Assembly (NCBI GenBank): GCA_045106815.1
Contig: JBGCFG010000018.1
Location: 1-64,000, forward strand
Direction: 5' to 3'
Length of the DNA: 64,000 nucleotides
Source: JAUIAI01 sp045106815
GTDB lineage: Bacteria; Pseudomonadota; Gammaproteobacteria; Burkholderiales; Burkholderiaceae_E
Numbering within the stretch: position 1 is the first letter of the stretch; each line of letters begins with the position of its first letter. Shown one piece after another: positions 1 to 12,512 of the stretch. The notes below the pieces were generated by a model. That model was not told where the DNA came from and did no database searches. It was given only the letters and a program-made list of their open reading frames with translations. The position numbers and the translations under genes were made by a program.

Positions 1-11
1 TTTGGAGTGCT

Positions 12-127
12 TGCCTAACAATGTCCTACTTTCACGAGCGCAGGCTCACTATCATCGGCGCTACAACGTTTCACGGTCCTGTTCGAGATGGGAAGGGGTG
101 GTTCCATTGCGCTATGGTCATTAGGCA
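12..127 (-). rRNA. rrf: 5S ribosomal RNA
   Basis: Read on the minus strand this is a typical proteobacterial 5S rRNA of about 116 nt. The two ends (TGCCTAATGACC at the 5' end and GGACATTGTTAGGCA at the 3' end) pair to form the terminal helix, and the conserved loop CCCATCTCGAACAGG lies between them. It is the last gene of the rRNA operon. The operon terminator would lie to the left of base 1 and is not seen. Confidence 0.95.
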
Positions 128-300
128 TAACTGGTTGCCGCATGGCGCTATTTGGCCTGCCATGCTGGCGAATTTTGGAATGTAGTAGTCAGTGCTCAGT
201 CTTGAGGACTTACGTATTGCTTTGGGTTGCGATCTTTGCAGGTCACCTCACGGCGCTCTCTGCTACACAACAACGATGCGGCATATTCACAAGCTTATTC

Positions 301-312
301 GCAAAGTTATAG

Positions 313-319
<7 letters not shown>
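301..319 (-). other. 23S rRNA processing stem, 3' arm
   Basis: These 19 bases are an exact reverse complement of 3179-3197 on the other side of the 23S gene. In the transcript the two arms form a long helix that loops out 23S rRNA. That is the standard RNase III substrate in proteobacterial rRNA maturation. Confidence 0.8.
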
Positions 320-3178
<2,859 letters not shown>

Positions 3179-3186
<8 letters not shown>

Positions 3187-3197
3187 TATAACTTTGC
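3179..3197 (-). other. 23S rRNA processing stem, 5' arm
   Basis: This is the partner of 301-319 with 19 of 19 bases complementary. It spans the 5' end of the mature 23S rRNA and part of the leader, and is the expected RNase III processing helix. Confidence 0.8.
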
Positions 3198-3405
3198 CGA
3201 CTTGGTTAAGGCTAATAAAAGCCAATCCAGTCCGAAGACCTTAGTTTGCTGACTAACCAAATCGCAGAATCAAGCTTGCGTTACGCCGCATCTCAAGAGT
3301 TTTTTTCTCAGTATTACAGAGAAGAACCACTATGAAATGTTGTTGTGATTTGCAATCACAACCCGTAATAAGTCAAAAAGACTGATTACGACTACTACTT
3401 CCAAA

Positions 3406-3418
3406 TTTTTAAAGAACG
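3406..3418 (-). promoter_or_regulatory. boxA antitermination site in the 16S-23S spacer
   Basis: The minus strand reads GTTCTTTAAAAA here, between the tRNA genes and 23S. This matches the boxA element bound by NusB/S10 that keeps RNA polymerase elongating through rRNA operons. A second copy lies in the leader at 5643-5654. Confidence 0.7.
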
Positions 3419-3547
3419 GCCGATTCACTTCTATCAAAGAAATGACGCATCTGCCCGGGAAGGACAAATGCGTCATTGCTCTGTCGAGCTACCTAATGCA
3501 TGTGTTGCTTGTGTTGGTCACCGAAGTACTTTCAGCGACTCAGGTAT

Positions 3548-3623
3548 TGGTGGAGGTGAACGGGATCGAACCGATGACCCCCTGCTTGCAAAGCAGGTGC
3601 TCTCCCAGCTGAGCTACACCCCC
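3548..3623 (-). tRNA. alaT: tRNA-Ala (anticodon TGC)
   Basis: The minus strand folds into a 76-nt cloverleaf beginning GGGGGTGTAGCTCAG, with anticodon stem-loop CTGCTTTGCAAGCAG (anticodon TGC), T-loop GGTTCGATCCC and an encoded 3' CCA. It lies in the 16S-23S spacer downstream of tRNA-Ile, the usual order in betaproteobacteria. Confidence 0.97.
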
Positions 3624-3659
3624 GATGAAGCGCAAACGGAATTTGCACTTCGAGAAACC

Positions 3660-3736
3660 TGGTGGGTCTGGATGGACTCGAACCATCGACCCCCGCCTTA
3701 TCAAGACGATGCTCTAACCAACTGAGCTACAGACCC
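3660..3736 (-). tRNA. ileT: tRNA-Ile (anticodon GAT)
   Basis: The minus strand gives a 77-nt tRNA beginning GGGTCTGTAGCTCAG, with anticodon arm TCGTCTTGATAAGGCGG (anticodon GAT), T-arm GGTTCGAGTCC and an encoded CCA end. It is the first tRNA after 16S in the rRNA operon spacer. Confidence 0.97.
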
Positions 3737-3788
3737 AGGCCTTCTAACCCACAAGGCTTTGGCGCATAGCTCTATGCCGTTTAGCCTA

Positions 3789-3810
3789 CAGCCGATAAGT
3801 GTGGACGCCA
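3789..3810 (-). other. 16S rRNA processing stem, 3' arm
   Basis: These 22 bases pair with 5618-5639 on the other side of 16S. Twenty-one are Watson-Crick pairs and one is a G-U wobble in RNA. The helix would loop out pre-16S rRNA for RNase III cleavage. Confidence 0.75.
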
Positions 3811-3830
3811 ATGCGAGGCGCTTTTTACTG

Positions 3831-5364
<1,534 letters not shown>

Positions 5365-5617
5365 ATCTTTTGCCGGATAACGCTGGAATAAATTCCGTTG
5401 TTTCCAAGCTGCCCAAACAAATCTTGACGTTGGTTCCTGCTCCCCATAAGACCGAGGCCAAATGAGTTACGAAGAACCGGTATAAATCATGATCGTGTAG
5501 GCGTTTGTATAAAACTTTTGTGGGCAGGTAATCTGGCGATTTGCCGCTCCAGCGCTCCCTTTCAGGACTGTTGCGTTTCCTCGTTTTGATTGCCTGTGAT
5601 CCCGGCGCTTTTACAAG

Positions 5618-5639
5618 GGCGCCCACACTTATCGGCTGT
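5618..5639 (-). other. 16S rRNA processing stem, 5' arm
   Basis: This is the partner of 3789-3810, located in the rRNA leader about 250 bases upstream of mature 16S. The two arms are complementary over 22 positions with a single wobble, as expected for the RNase III stem of pre-16S rRNA. Confidence 0.75.
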
Positions 5640-5642
5640 TAG

Positions 5643-5654
5643 TTTTTAAAGAGC
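5643..5654 (-). promoter_or_regulatory. boxA antitermination site in the rRNA leader
   Basis: The minus strand reads GCTCTTTAAAAA about 40 bases downstream of the predicted rRNA promoter. It fits the boxA core TGCTCTTTAA and lies where leader boxA elements normally do. Confidence 0.7.
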
Positions 5655-5694
5655 GGCTGCTGTTTTTGGTGTTTCTCAGCAGCAAAGAAGCGGA

Positions 5695-5723
5695 ATTATG
5701 AAGAGTATTTTTGAGGCTGTCAA
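5695..5723 (-). promoter_or_regulatory. rRNA operon promoter (sigma-70)
   Basis: On the minus strand there is a perfect -35 box TTGACA (5718-5723), a 17-base spacer and a -10 box CATAAT (5695-5700). The region upstream of the -35 is AT-rich and could serve as an UP element. Transcription should start near 5688 and run through the boxA site into 16S. Confidence 0.8.
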
Positions 5724-6411
5724 ATCAAAACCAGAATTAAGTTTCAAAAAGACGAAATGCCTGCCGAAACCCTGATTTGGTAGCCGTTTCGCTCGTTTTT
5801 TGCGTGCCATTACCCGCCGAGGCGGACTTAAAGCACGTTACCCATACAAAACTCACCAACTAGAGCGAACAACTCAGGGGCCACAGGTGCAAAAGTTGCG
5901 CGTGGGCCAAATGGCGAACAGTGAATAGGTCGAGGGAACAGGTTTTAACCTGGCTACCGGGTCTTCAAATACTCCCCGGCGTTCTTGCTTCCCCGATCAA
6001 TGACCGGAGGGAAATTGTAGACCTGTTGGCGCTCGGGTTTCAAGCGATAGATACATTTATTTTTTATGGGCGTTGCTCGTTGGGCTCAAAGCTGCTGAAT
6101 GCGGCTCAAAGCGACTCAGCGAGCCCCAAAGGGCAGTTAAGTGTCGTCAGGCCAGCCAAGATCACTGCACTGCGGCGCAGCTAGATGCTTCGTGTCGTCA
6201 TAATGCCCCATGACCGGGGCTCATACGGCCTCACTCTGACACCAGGCCCTTGATGCGGAAAGGTGCGCCTCGCTTGAATTCTGAAAACATTGCCGTATCG
6301 GCCAATCGTCGCGACAAAGGCTCGGTTTCAATTTCGCAGCGTTAACGACCGCCCTCGTCAGTGCCCCATGCTTTCCCTGCCCCTACCCCCTTTGACCGAG
6401 GAAATTCATCG
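5724..6411. other. Intergenic region between the rRNA promoter and the thioesterase gene
   Basis: This stretch separates the divergent rRNA operon and thioesterase gene. It has open frames of up to 87 codons (for example 5921-6184), but none starts with a good ribosome site or gives a recognisable protein. It probably holds extra upstream elements of the rRNA promoter and the promoter of the gene at 6412. I see no convincing terminator or repeat. Confidence 0.5.
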
Positions 6412-6912
6412 ATGAGTCAGCCCCTCTCCCCGAGCGAGTTCGCCTTGCTTCCCGAGCGCCTCAATAGTTTCGAGGACGCCGCGCACCAACTGGCCGACGA
6501 GGCGGCACGCCTGATGTGGGCGGAAGACTCTGCCTCCAGGGCACTTGGCATGCGGCTGCTTCATGTGGCCCCAGGCAAGGCAACGCTTCAAATGCCTGTT
6601 CGAGCTGACATGACCAATGGCCACGGCATCTGCCACGGCGGGTTCATCTTTTTGCTGGCAGACAGTACCTTTGCATTTGCCTGCAACAGCCACAATCAGC
6701 GTTGCGTAGCGGCAGGCGCTGAGGTGCACTTTCTGGCGCCCGGCCAGAGCGGACAAGTGCTGACTGCAACCGGACAGGAAGTGCATCGCGCCGGGCGCAG
6801 TGGCATTTACGACGTTCGGGTGACCAATGAAAACGATGAACTCGTGGCTGTTTTTCGAGGCCGCTCCGCCACGATTCGCGGCCACCTCGTAGAATCGGAT
6901 ACATCAGAATGA
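6412..6912 (+). CDS. paaI: Hotdog-fold acyl-CoA thioesterase, PaaI type
   Basis: The predicted 166-residue cytoplasmic protein belongs to the hotdog thioesterase superfamily. PaaI hydrolyses ring-hydroxylated phenylacetyl-CoA and related thioesters and relieves CoA trapping in phenylacetate breakdown. The family signature NGHGICHGGFIF is at residues 69-80, with the HGG turn at 75-77 and the conserved acidic residue Asp84. I chose the ATG at 6412 because GAGGAAA lies just upstream; an in-frame GTG at 6361 has no such site. It is 45 bases upstream of the phenylacetate-CoA ligase gene, which supports the PaaI name. No other paa genes (ring epoxidase or beta-oxidation) are in the window. Confidence 0.85.
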   Translation: MSQPLSPSEFALLPERLNSFEDAAHQLADEAARLMWAEDSASRALGMRLLHVAPGKATLQMPVRADMTNGHGICHGGFIFLLADSTFAFACNSHNQRCVAAGAEVHFLAPGQSGQVLTATGQEVHRAGRSGIYDVRVTNENDELVAVFRGRSATIRGHLVESDTSE

Positions 6913-6957
6913 ATCAAGCGCCGTGCCGTTGGGCATGGCAGTTATTGGGAGACAAGT

Positions 6958-8265
6958 TTGAGCCAAAAACAATCCGCAGGCGGCCTGCCCCTTGAGCCTA
7001 TCGAAACAGCCAGCGTTGATGAACTCAAGGCATTGCAGCTGCAACGCTTAAAGCAAACCCTTACTCATGCGTATGAAAACGTTGCGTTCTACAAGAGTAG
7101 TTTTGATGCCGCGGGAGTTAAGCCGGGTGATCTGAAGTCGCTTGAAGACATCGCCAATTTCCCGTTCACGATTAAAAACGACTTGCGCGACAACTATCCG
7201 TTTGGCATGTTCGCTGTGCCGCGCGATCAAGTCGTGCGCATCCATGCCTCCAGCGGCACAACCGGTAAGCCAACCGTGGTTGGCTACACCCAGGCTGACA
7301 TCGACATGTGGGCAGGCCTGGTGGCTCGCTCTATCCGGGCATCGGGCGCCCGCGCGGGTGACATCGTGCACGTGAGCTATGGCTACGGTTTGTTCACCGG
7401 TGGCCTTGGCGCGCACTACGGCGCAGAGAAGCTTGGGCTGACGGTGGTGCCATTTGGTGGTGGTCAAACTGAGCGGCAGGTGCAGCTCATTCAAGACTTT
7501 CAGGCCAACATCATTATGGTGACGCCAAGCTACATGCTCTCGATAGCTGATGAGTTTGAGCGTCAGGGCATAGACCCAGCCCAGTCGAGTTTGCGCATTG
7601 GTATTTTTGGCGCGGAGCCTTGGACCGACCGCATGCGGGCACAGATTGAAGCGCGTGCTGGCATTGATGCGGTTGATATTTTTGGACTCTCAGAAGTGAT
7701 GGGTCCCGGGGTTGCCAATGAATGCCTTGAGACAAAAGACGGCCCAACCATTTGGGAAGATCATTTCCTGCCCGAAGTGATTGACCCAGATACCGGCGCT
7801 GTGTTGCCCGATGGCGAGTTTGGTGAGCTGGTGTTCACGTCTTTAACGAAACAGGCCTTGCCGATTATTCGGTATCGAACAAGGGACCTGACTCGGCTGC
7901 TGCCCGGAACCGCACGCACGATGCGCCGCATGGAGAAAATCACGGGCCGCTCGGACGACATGATGATCATCCGAGGGGTGAATGTCTTCCCGACGCAGAT
8001 TGAAGAACTCATTCTGAAGCAACCAGATCTTGCGCCTTACTATCTTTGCGAAGTGTCGCGCACGGGAAATATGGATGACTTCCTCGTGAAGGTTGAAGGT
8101 AATCCGGCCGCCTCGGCAGACAAAGCCGGTGAGGCGGCTCAGGCGCTGGCGAAAGCCATTAAAACAATGGTCGGCGTGACGGCTAAGATCGATTTACAAC
8201 CTACTGGCGCGATTGAAAGATCAATGGGCAAAGCCAAGCGGGTGATTGATCATCGCAAGCTGTAA
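6958..8265 (+). CDS. paaK: Phenylacetate-CoA ligase
   Basis: The 435-residue AMP-forming ligase activates phenylacetate with ATP and CoA, the entry step of aerobic phenylacetate catabolism. The adenylate-forming P-loop SSGTTGKPT is at residues 98-106, and the DDMMIIRGVNVFPTQIE stretch near the C-terminus is typical of PaaK and absent from most other acyl-CoA synthetases. Length matches the family (about 430-440). The start is a TTG preceded by GGGAGA; no upstream ATG fits. It directly follows paaI and was probably transcribed with it. Related arylacetate ligases cannot be excluded from sequence alone. Confidence 0.88.
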   Translation: MSQKQSAGGLPLEPIETASVDELKALQLQRLKQTLTHAYENVAFYKSSFDAAGVKPGDLKSLEDIANFPFTIKNDLRDNYPFGMFAVPRDQVVRIHASSGTTGKPTVVGYTQADIDMWAGLVARSIRASGARAGDIVHVSYGYGLFTGGLGAHYGAEKLGLTVVPFGGGQTERQVQLIQDFQANIIMVTPSYMLSIADEFERQGIDPAQSSLRIGIFGAEPWTDRMRAQIEARAGIDAVDIFGLSEVMGPGVANECLETKDGPTIWEDHFLPEVIDPDTGAVLPDGEFGELVFTSLTKQALPIIRYRTRDLTRLLPGTARTMRRMEKITGRSDDMMIIRGVNVFPTQIEELILKQPDLAPYYLCEVSRTGNMDDFLVKVEGNPAASADKAGEAAQALAKAIKTMVGVTAKIDLQPTGAIERSMGKAKRVIDHRKL

Positions 8266-8373
8266 CCAATATTGCGAATAACACCGCGCAACGTTCTGTA
8301 GAATCAGCGCCCCAACCCCTCGCGGCCAACGCAAGTGCCGCGCGCATCCGATTAAGCTGCCCCTGGAGAGGCT

Positions 8374-9372
8374 ATGTTCAACGCTGTTTTTCTCGAACAA
8401 GGCGATGACAAGTCCGTCGTTGCAAAATGCACCAAGCTGGACGATGACATGCTTGAAACGCATGCACCTGACGGTGACACACTGATCGATGTTGAGTTTT
8501 CAACGATCAACTACAAAGATGGGCTGGCCATCTCCAAAGGCGCACCCGTGGTTCGTAAGTGGCCCATGGTGCCCGGCATTGATCTGGCCGGGACGGTTCG
8601 CGAGTGCGGCAGCGGCGCCTTCAAACCCGGTGACCGCGTGGTGCTCAATGGCTGGGGTGTGGGCGAAGCGCATTGGGGTGGTCTCGCGCAAAAGGCCCGC
8701 CTAAAGTCAGACTGGTTGATTCCGCTGCCTGAGAACATGACCACAGAGCATGCCATGTCGATTGGTACTGCCGGGTATACCGCGATGCTCTGCGTCATGA
8801 TGCTGGACCGCCATCACGTTAAGCCCGGTGATGGCGAAATTCTGGTCACCGGTGCGGGCGGTGGCGTGGGCAGCGTTGCCATCGCTCTGCTCGCGGGGCG
8901 TGGCTATAACGTCGTCGCCTCATCAGGCAGACAGGAGTTAGGTGACTACCTCACCGCCCTGGGTGCCAAAGAAGTGATTGATCGAACCACGCTGGGGGCG
9001 CCCGGCAAACCTTTGCAACGCGAACGCTGGGCGGGTGTCGTGGACTCTGTTGGATCTTATACATTGGCTAATGCCTGCGCACAGACGCGCTACCGCGGCA
9101 CTGTGGCGGCTTGCGGTCTTGCCCAAGGCATGGATTTTCCGGCCACCGTGGCGCCATTTATTTTGCGTGGCGTGACGCTGGTTGGCGTTGACTCGGTGAT
9201 GTGCCCGCGTGAAGATCGTCTGCAGGCTTGGCAGCAACTCGCAGATGAACTCAAAGTAGACAAGATCGCATCAATGACGACTAAGGTCGGCCTGAATGAG
9301 TGCGTTCAAAGTGCTCACGACATTTTGAAGGGCAAGATTCGCGGCCGGGTTGTCGTCGACGTCAACGCCTGA
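8374..9372 (+). CDS. acuI: Acrylyl-CoA reductase-type quinone oxidoreductase (AcuI/YhdH family)
   Basis: This 332-residue medium-chain dehydrogenase/reductase resembles YhdH/AcuI, which reduces toxic acrylyl-CoA to propionyl-CoA with NADPH. An N-terminal GroES-like domain (INYKDGLAISKG near residue 47, PGIDLAGTV near 68) precedes a Rossmann domain with GAGGGVGSVAIALLAGRGY around residues 160-178. No catalytic or structural zinc ligands are evident, as expected for this subgroup. The ATG follows a clear CTGGAGAGG site. It lies 108 bases after paaK on the same strand, so co-transcription is possible but not required. Confidence 0.85.
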   Translation: MFNAVFLEQGDDKSVVAKCTKLDDDMLETHAPDGDTLIDVEFSTINYKDGLAISKGAPVVRKWPMVPGIDLAGTVRECGSGAFKPGDRVVLNGWGVGEAHWGGLAQKARLKSDWLIPLPENMTTEHAMSIGTAGYTAMLCVMMLDRHHVKPGDGEILVTGAGGGVGSVAIALLAGRGYNVVASSGRQELGDYLTALGAKEVIDRTTLGAPGKPLQRERWAGVVDSVGSYTLANACAQTRYRGTVAACGLAQGMDFPATVAPFILRGVTLVGVDSVMCPREDRLQAWQQLADELKVDKIASMTTKVGLNECVQSAHDILKGKIRGRVVVDVNA

Positions 9373-9430
9373 CACAAAGCTATTTTCAGCCCTGCCCGAA
9401 TACTCAATCTATACGGCACCTAGAAAAAGC

Positions 9431-9469
9431 GTAGAGACAAATTGTAGAGACCAAGCGTAGAGACAAAGC
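9431..9469 (+). repeat. Three tandem 13-bp repeats before the M61 peptidase start
   Basis: Three head-to-tail 13-bp units begin GTAGAGAC at 9431, 9444 and 9457 and end one base before the ATG at 9471. Units differ at a few positions (GTAGAGACAAATT, GTAGAGACCAAGC, GTAGAGACAAAGC). Each unit carries the purine-rich GAGA that may act as a ribosome site. Confidence 0.75.
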
Positions 9470-9470
9470 G

Positions 9471-11360
9471 ATGGCCAAACCCTCGAGCAAGCTGAAAACA
9501 GATATTCACTATCGCATCGTGCCGGTTGACCCGGCGGCACACCTGTTTGAGGTGGAGTTGATCATTGCCCGGCCCACTCCCGGCCAGCAACTCAAGCTGC
9601 CGGCCTGGATACCCGGCAGCTACATGATTCGCGACTTTGCGCGTCACATTGTTCAGATCGACGCGTTTGAATGTGCGGCCGGTAAGCCGCAGACGCGATC
9701 GAAAGCGCCTCGCCTACCCCTGCAAAAACTCGATAAGCACACCTGGGTGTTGCCGGATAACTTGGATAGTGGCGCGCTCATCAGGTATCAGGTTTATGCA
9801 TGGGATTTATCCGTGCGTGGCGCTCACCTGGATCAAACCCACGGCTTTTTTAATGGCACGAGTGTTTTTCTCGCCGTCGTTGGGCAGACGGAAGCACCGG
9901 TCAGCGTTGAGATACTCCCGCCAACAGGCAAAGCCTACAAAAATTGGCGCCTCGCAACGACGATGCCCAGCGCGGGCGCCAAAGAATGGGCATTCGGTGC
10001 CTACCAGGCCGCTGACTACGATGAACTGATTGATCATCCGATTGAGATGGGCGTTTTCCAGAATGCCGGGTTTAAAGCCGGCGGCGCTCACCACGAAATT
10101 GTCATTACCGGCGCTGAAACTGTTGACATGAAGCGACTCATTGCCGACCTCAAGCCGGTATGCGAAGCACAGATCAAACTCTTCGACCCCAAAACCGGAC
10201 GCGCCCCCGTTGAACGCTACCTATTTCTCACGATGGCCGTGGGTCAAGGCTACGGCGGGCTGGAACATCGTGCGAGCACAGCGCTGATTTGTAAGCGCGC
10301 CGACCTGCCTTTTGCTGGTATGACAGGGCAACCCGAGGGCTATAGAACATTCCTGGGCCTGGCAAGTCACGAGTATTTTCATACCTGGAACGTCAAGCGC
10401 ATCAAGCCGGCAGTGTTTGCGCCATATGAACTCGACGCAGAGACCTACACCGACTTGCTCTGGGTATTTGAGGGCTTTACCTCGTACTACGATGACGTCA
10501 TGCTCGCGCGGACGGGTGTTGTAACGCCGGAAGATTATCTCGAGCTTGTGGCAAAAACGATCACCCGTATTGAAGGGGGTGCAGGCCGGCATCTTCAGAG
10601 CATTGCCGCCTCCAGCTTTGATGCCTGGACGAAGTTTTACCGGCAAGATGAAAACGCGCCGAATTCGATTGTGAGCTACTACGGCAAAGGCGCGTTGGTG
10701 GCTTTGTCGCTTGATCTAACCATCCGCCAGAAATCAAAAGGTAAACGCAGTCTTGATGATGTGATGCGTTTGATGTGGCAACGGTATGGCCAAACGTTCG
10801 AGCGTGATGGCAAAGGCATTCCTGAAGACGAAATGCCGGCACTCATAAAAGAAGCCACAGGCGTACGCCTCGACAAAGAGATTGCGCAGTGGGCCTACGG
10901 CACAGAAGATTTGCCGCTTGAGCGCCTGCTACGGACGTTCGGGGTGAAACTGACCCGTGAGAGAAAGCGTGAGGAACCGGTTTGGCTAGGGTGCCGCTTT
11001 AGCAATGCGGGCGGTCAATGCAAAATTACTCACGTCTTAAGCGACGGCCCTGCCCACCAGGCCGGCCTGGCCGCCGGTGATGTGATTGTGGCCATTGACA
11101 ACCTCAAGGTAGACAGCGAAAAAACGCTGACTGATCTGTTGGCTCGTCGAGCACCGGGAACGCCCTCAGTGCTGCACACTTTCCGCGCCGATTGCCTGAT
11201 GACGCTGACGGTTCAAGCGGTCATGCCGCCTGAAAGTGAGGTCACACTCAGCCTGTCTGATGTTTCCAAGGCTGTCTTCCTTGGCCCATTGCGCAAAAAG
11301 GCGAGCGCCAGCGCGAAGAACAAACGCAAGGGTCGTAAAAAAGCCGCTGCTCACTCGTGA
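9471..11360 (+). CDS. M61 family metallopeptidase with PDZ domain (glycyl aminopeptidase type)
   Basis: The 629-residue protein has the M61 layout: an N-terminal beta domain, a thermolysin-like catalytic domain with zinc motif HEYFH at residues 300-304 followed by TWNVKRIKP, and a PDZ domain at roughly residues 495-580 (LSDGPAHQAGLAAGDVIVAI). M61 enzymes cleave N-terminal glycine or alanine residues. No signal peptide is evident, so it is probably cytoplasmic. The C-terminus is very lysine-rich. Its stop codon overlaps the possible GTG start of the phospholipase gene by four bases. A 13-bp tandem repeat sits in its ribosome-binding region. Confidence 0.85.
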   Translation: MAKPSSKLKTDIHYRIVPVDPAAHLFEVELIIARPTPGQQLKLPAWIPGSYMIRDFARHIVQIDAFECAAGKPQTRSKAPRLPLQKLDKHTWVLPDNLDSGALIRYQVYAWDLSVRGAHLDQTHGFFNGTSVFLAVVGQTEAPVSVEILPPTGKAYKNWRLATTMPSAGAKEWAFGAYQAADYDELIDHPIEMGVFQNAGFKAGGAHHEIVITGAETVDMKRLIADLKPVCEAQIKLFDPKTGRAPVERYLFLTMAVGQGYGGLEHRASTALICKRADLPFAGMTGQPEGYRTFLGLASHEYFHTWNVKRIKPAVFAPYELDAETYTDLLWVFEGFTSYYDDVMLARTGVVTPEDYLELVAKTITRIEGGAGRHLQSIAASSFDAWTKFYRQDENAPNSIVSYYGKGALVALSLDLTIRQKSKGKRSLDDVMRLMWQRYGQTFERDGKGIPEDEMPALIKEATGVRLDKEIAQWAYGTEDLPLERLLRTFGVKLTRERKREEPVWLGCRFSNAGGQCKITHVLSDGPAHQAGLAAGDVIVAIDNLKVDSEKTLTDLLARRAPGTPSVLHTFRADCLMTLTVQAVMPPESEVTLSLSDVSKAVFLGPLRKKASASAKNKRKGRKKAAAHS

Positions 11361-12505
11361 GCACTGCCGATGTCGTCAATCGAGCCAGTCCGAACGCTGG
11401 AGAAGACTGCAACTCTTGTTTGACCGGCCGCTTTGGTTTTGTCGGTCACGCGCGTTTTGTCCTTCGCTCTGTGTTTCTGCTGACACCCTGGGTTGCGATT
11501 TTACTCGCGCATCCTTCAACTGCTATCGCAAACGAGCAGCAGAGCCTTGACATGCGCGCCTGTCTCGAGCGGGCAATTGAGCAGTCAGACGATGACACGA
11601 CTCTGGGTGAAATGCGAGCGGCTTGCGAAGCTGAACTGGGGGCGGCAAAAGAAGCCCCTGAAACTGAAACATCACGACAGACACCGCTCGGACAGAGTTC
11701 GCCTTATGAGCGCCGTTTTGGCCGCGAGATTGGCCTGCTGGTTGATCGACTCGGCTTTATGCCTCATCGCCCTAACCTCGTTTTGCCCGCAACCTATGGC
11801 GACGGATTTTTGCGCAATGAAGCATCTGCCAAGCCATATGAGATTCAGTTTCAGGTCAGTTTGAAGCTGCCCTTCACACCGAAGCGGCACAGTGAGAATC
11901 CCGACCTGCCGGTCTTGTTCTTTGCCTACACCGGTAGCGCCTGGTGGCAGGCCTACGACTCGCGCCGTTCGCGACCGTTTCGCGAGTACAACCATTCGCC
12001 CGAAGTTTTTTTGTCGGTCCCGACCGGGCAGTCTGCCCTGGGCTGGACCTGGCGGTCGTTTCAGTTTGGGTTTGAACATCAGTCCAATGGTCGCGCGAGC
12101 GAAACTTCGCGCAGTTGGAACCGGCTTTTTACCCAGTTTGATCTGGACCGGCGCAGCAACCATTGGCTGGCCCTAAGAAGCTGGTGGCGTATTCCAGAGG
12201 ACGCAAAAGAGAACCCCACAGACCCTGAAGGGGATGACAACCCGGACATCACGCGCTTTCTTGGGCACCATGAGCTTCGCTTTGGTTACAGCACCACAAA
12301 GCTGAGTTGGTCGGTCATGCTACGGCGCAGTCTGCGCAGCACGGGAAAAGGGGCTGCTGAAGTCACCATCAGCTACCCCACCGGCTTCAACCCAAAAACA
12401 CGCTGGGTCTTTCGAGCATTTGATGGGTACGGGGAAAGCCTAATCGACTACAACCGCCGGGTCCGTCGCATTGGGATTGGGCTCATGCTCAACGACTGGT
12501 ACTAG
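11357..12505 (+). CDS. pldA: Outer membrane phospholipase A (phospholipase A1)
   Basis: Outer-membrane phospholipase A hydrolyses phospholipids that reach the outer leaflet and helps keep outer-membrane asymmetry. The catalytic signature HQSNG begins at His241 with Ser243, and SRSWNR contains Asn255. The His-x-Ser and 14-residue His-to-Asn spacing match the His142/Ser144/Asn156 triad of the E. coli enzyme. A hydrophobic stretch near residues 36-58 ending in HPSTAIAN looks like a signal peptide. This means the real start may lie downstream of the GTG at 11357, but no in-frame ATG is available. The C-terminus ends in aromatic WY, typical of beta-barrels. It overlaps the M61 gene and converges on the MshM-like gene. 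Confidence 0.88.
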   Translation: MSTADVVNRASPNAGEDCNSCLTGRFGFVGHARFVLRSVFLLTPWVAILLAHPSTAIANEQQSLDMRACLERAIEQSDDDTTLGEMRAACEAELGAAKEAPETETSRQTPLGQSSPYERRFGREIGLLVDRLGFMPHRPNLVLPATYGDGFLRNEASAKPYEIQFQVSLKLPFTPKRHSENPDLPVLFFAYTGSAWWQAYDSRRSRPFREYNHSPEVFLSVPTGQSALGWTWRSFQFGFEHQSNGRASETSRSWNRLFTQFDLDRRSNHWLALRSWWRIPEDAKENPTDPEGDDNPDITRFLGHHELRFGYSTTKLSWSVMLRRSLRSTGKGAAEVTISYPTGFNPKTRWVFRAFDGYGESLIDYNRRVRRIGIGLMLNDWY

Positions 12506-12512
12506 TCTCGAA

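Noticed and set aside
5921..6184. 87-codon plus-strand frame upstream of paaI
   Set aside because: GTG start without a good ribosome site, no recognisable family, and located in the upstream region of the rRNA promoter.
6406..6885. 159-codon minus-strand frame antisense to paaI
   Set aside because: It is the shadow of a real gene with clear hotdog-fold motifs; the antisense product has no recognisable features.
11672..12163. 163-codon minus-strand frame antisense to pldA
   Set aside because: Shadow of a gene with an intact phospholipase catalytic triad.
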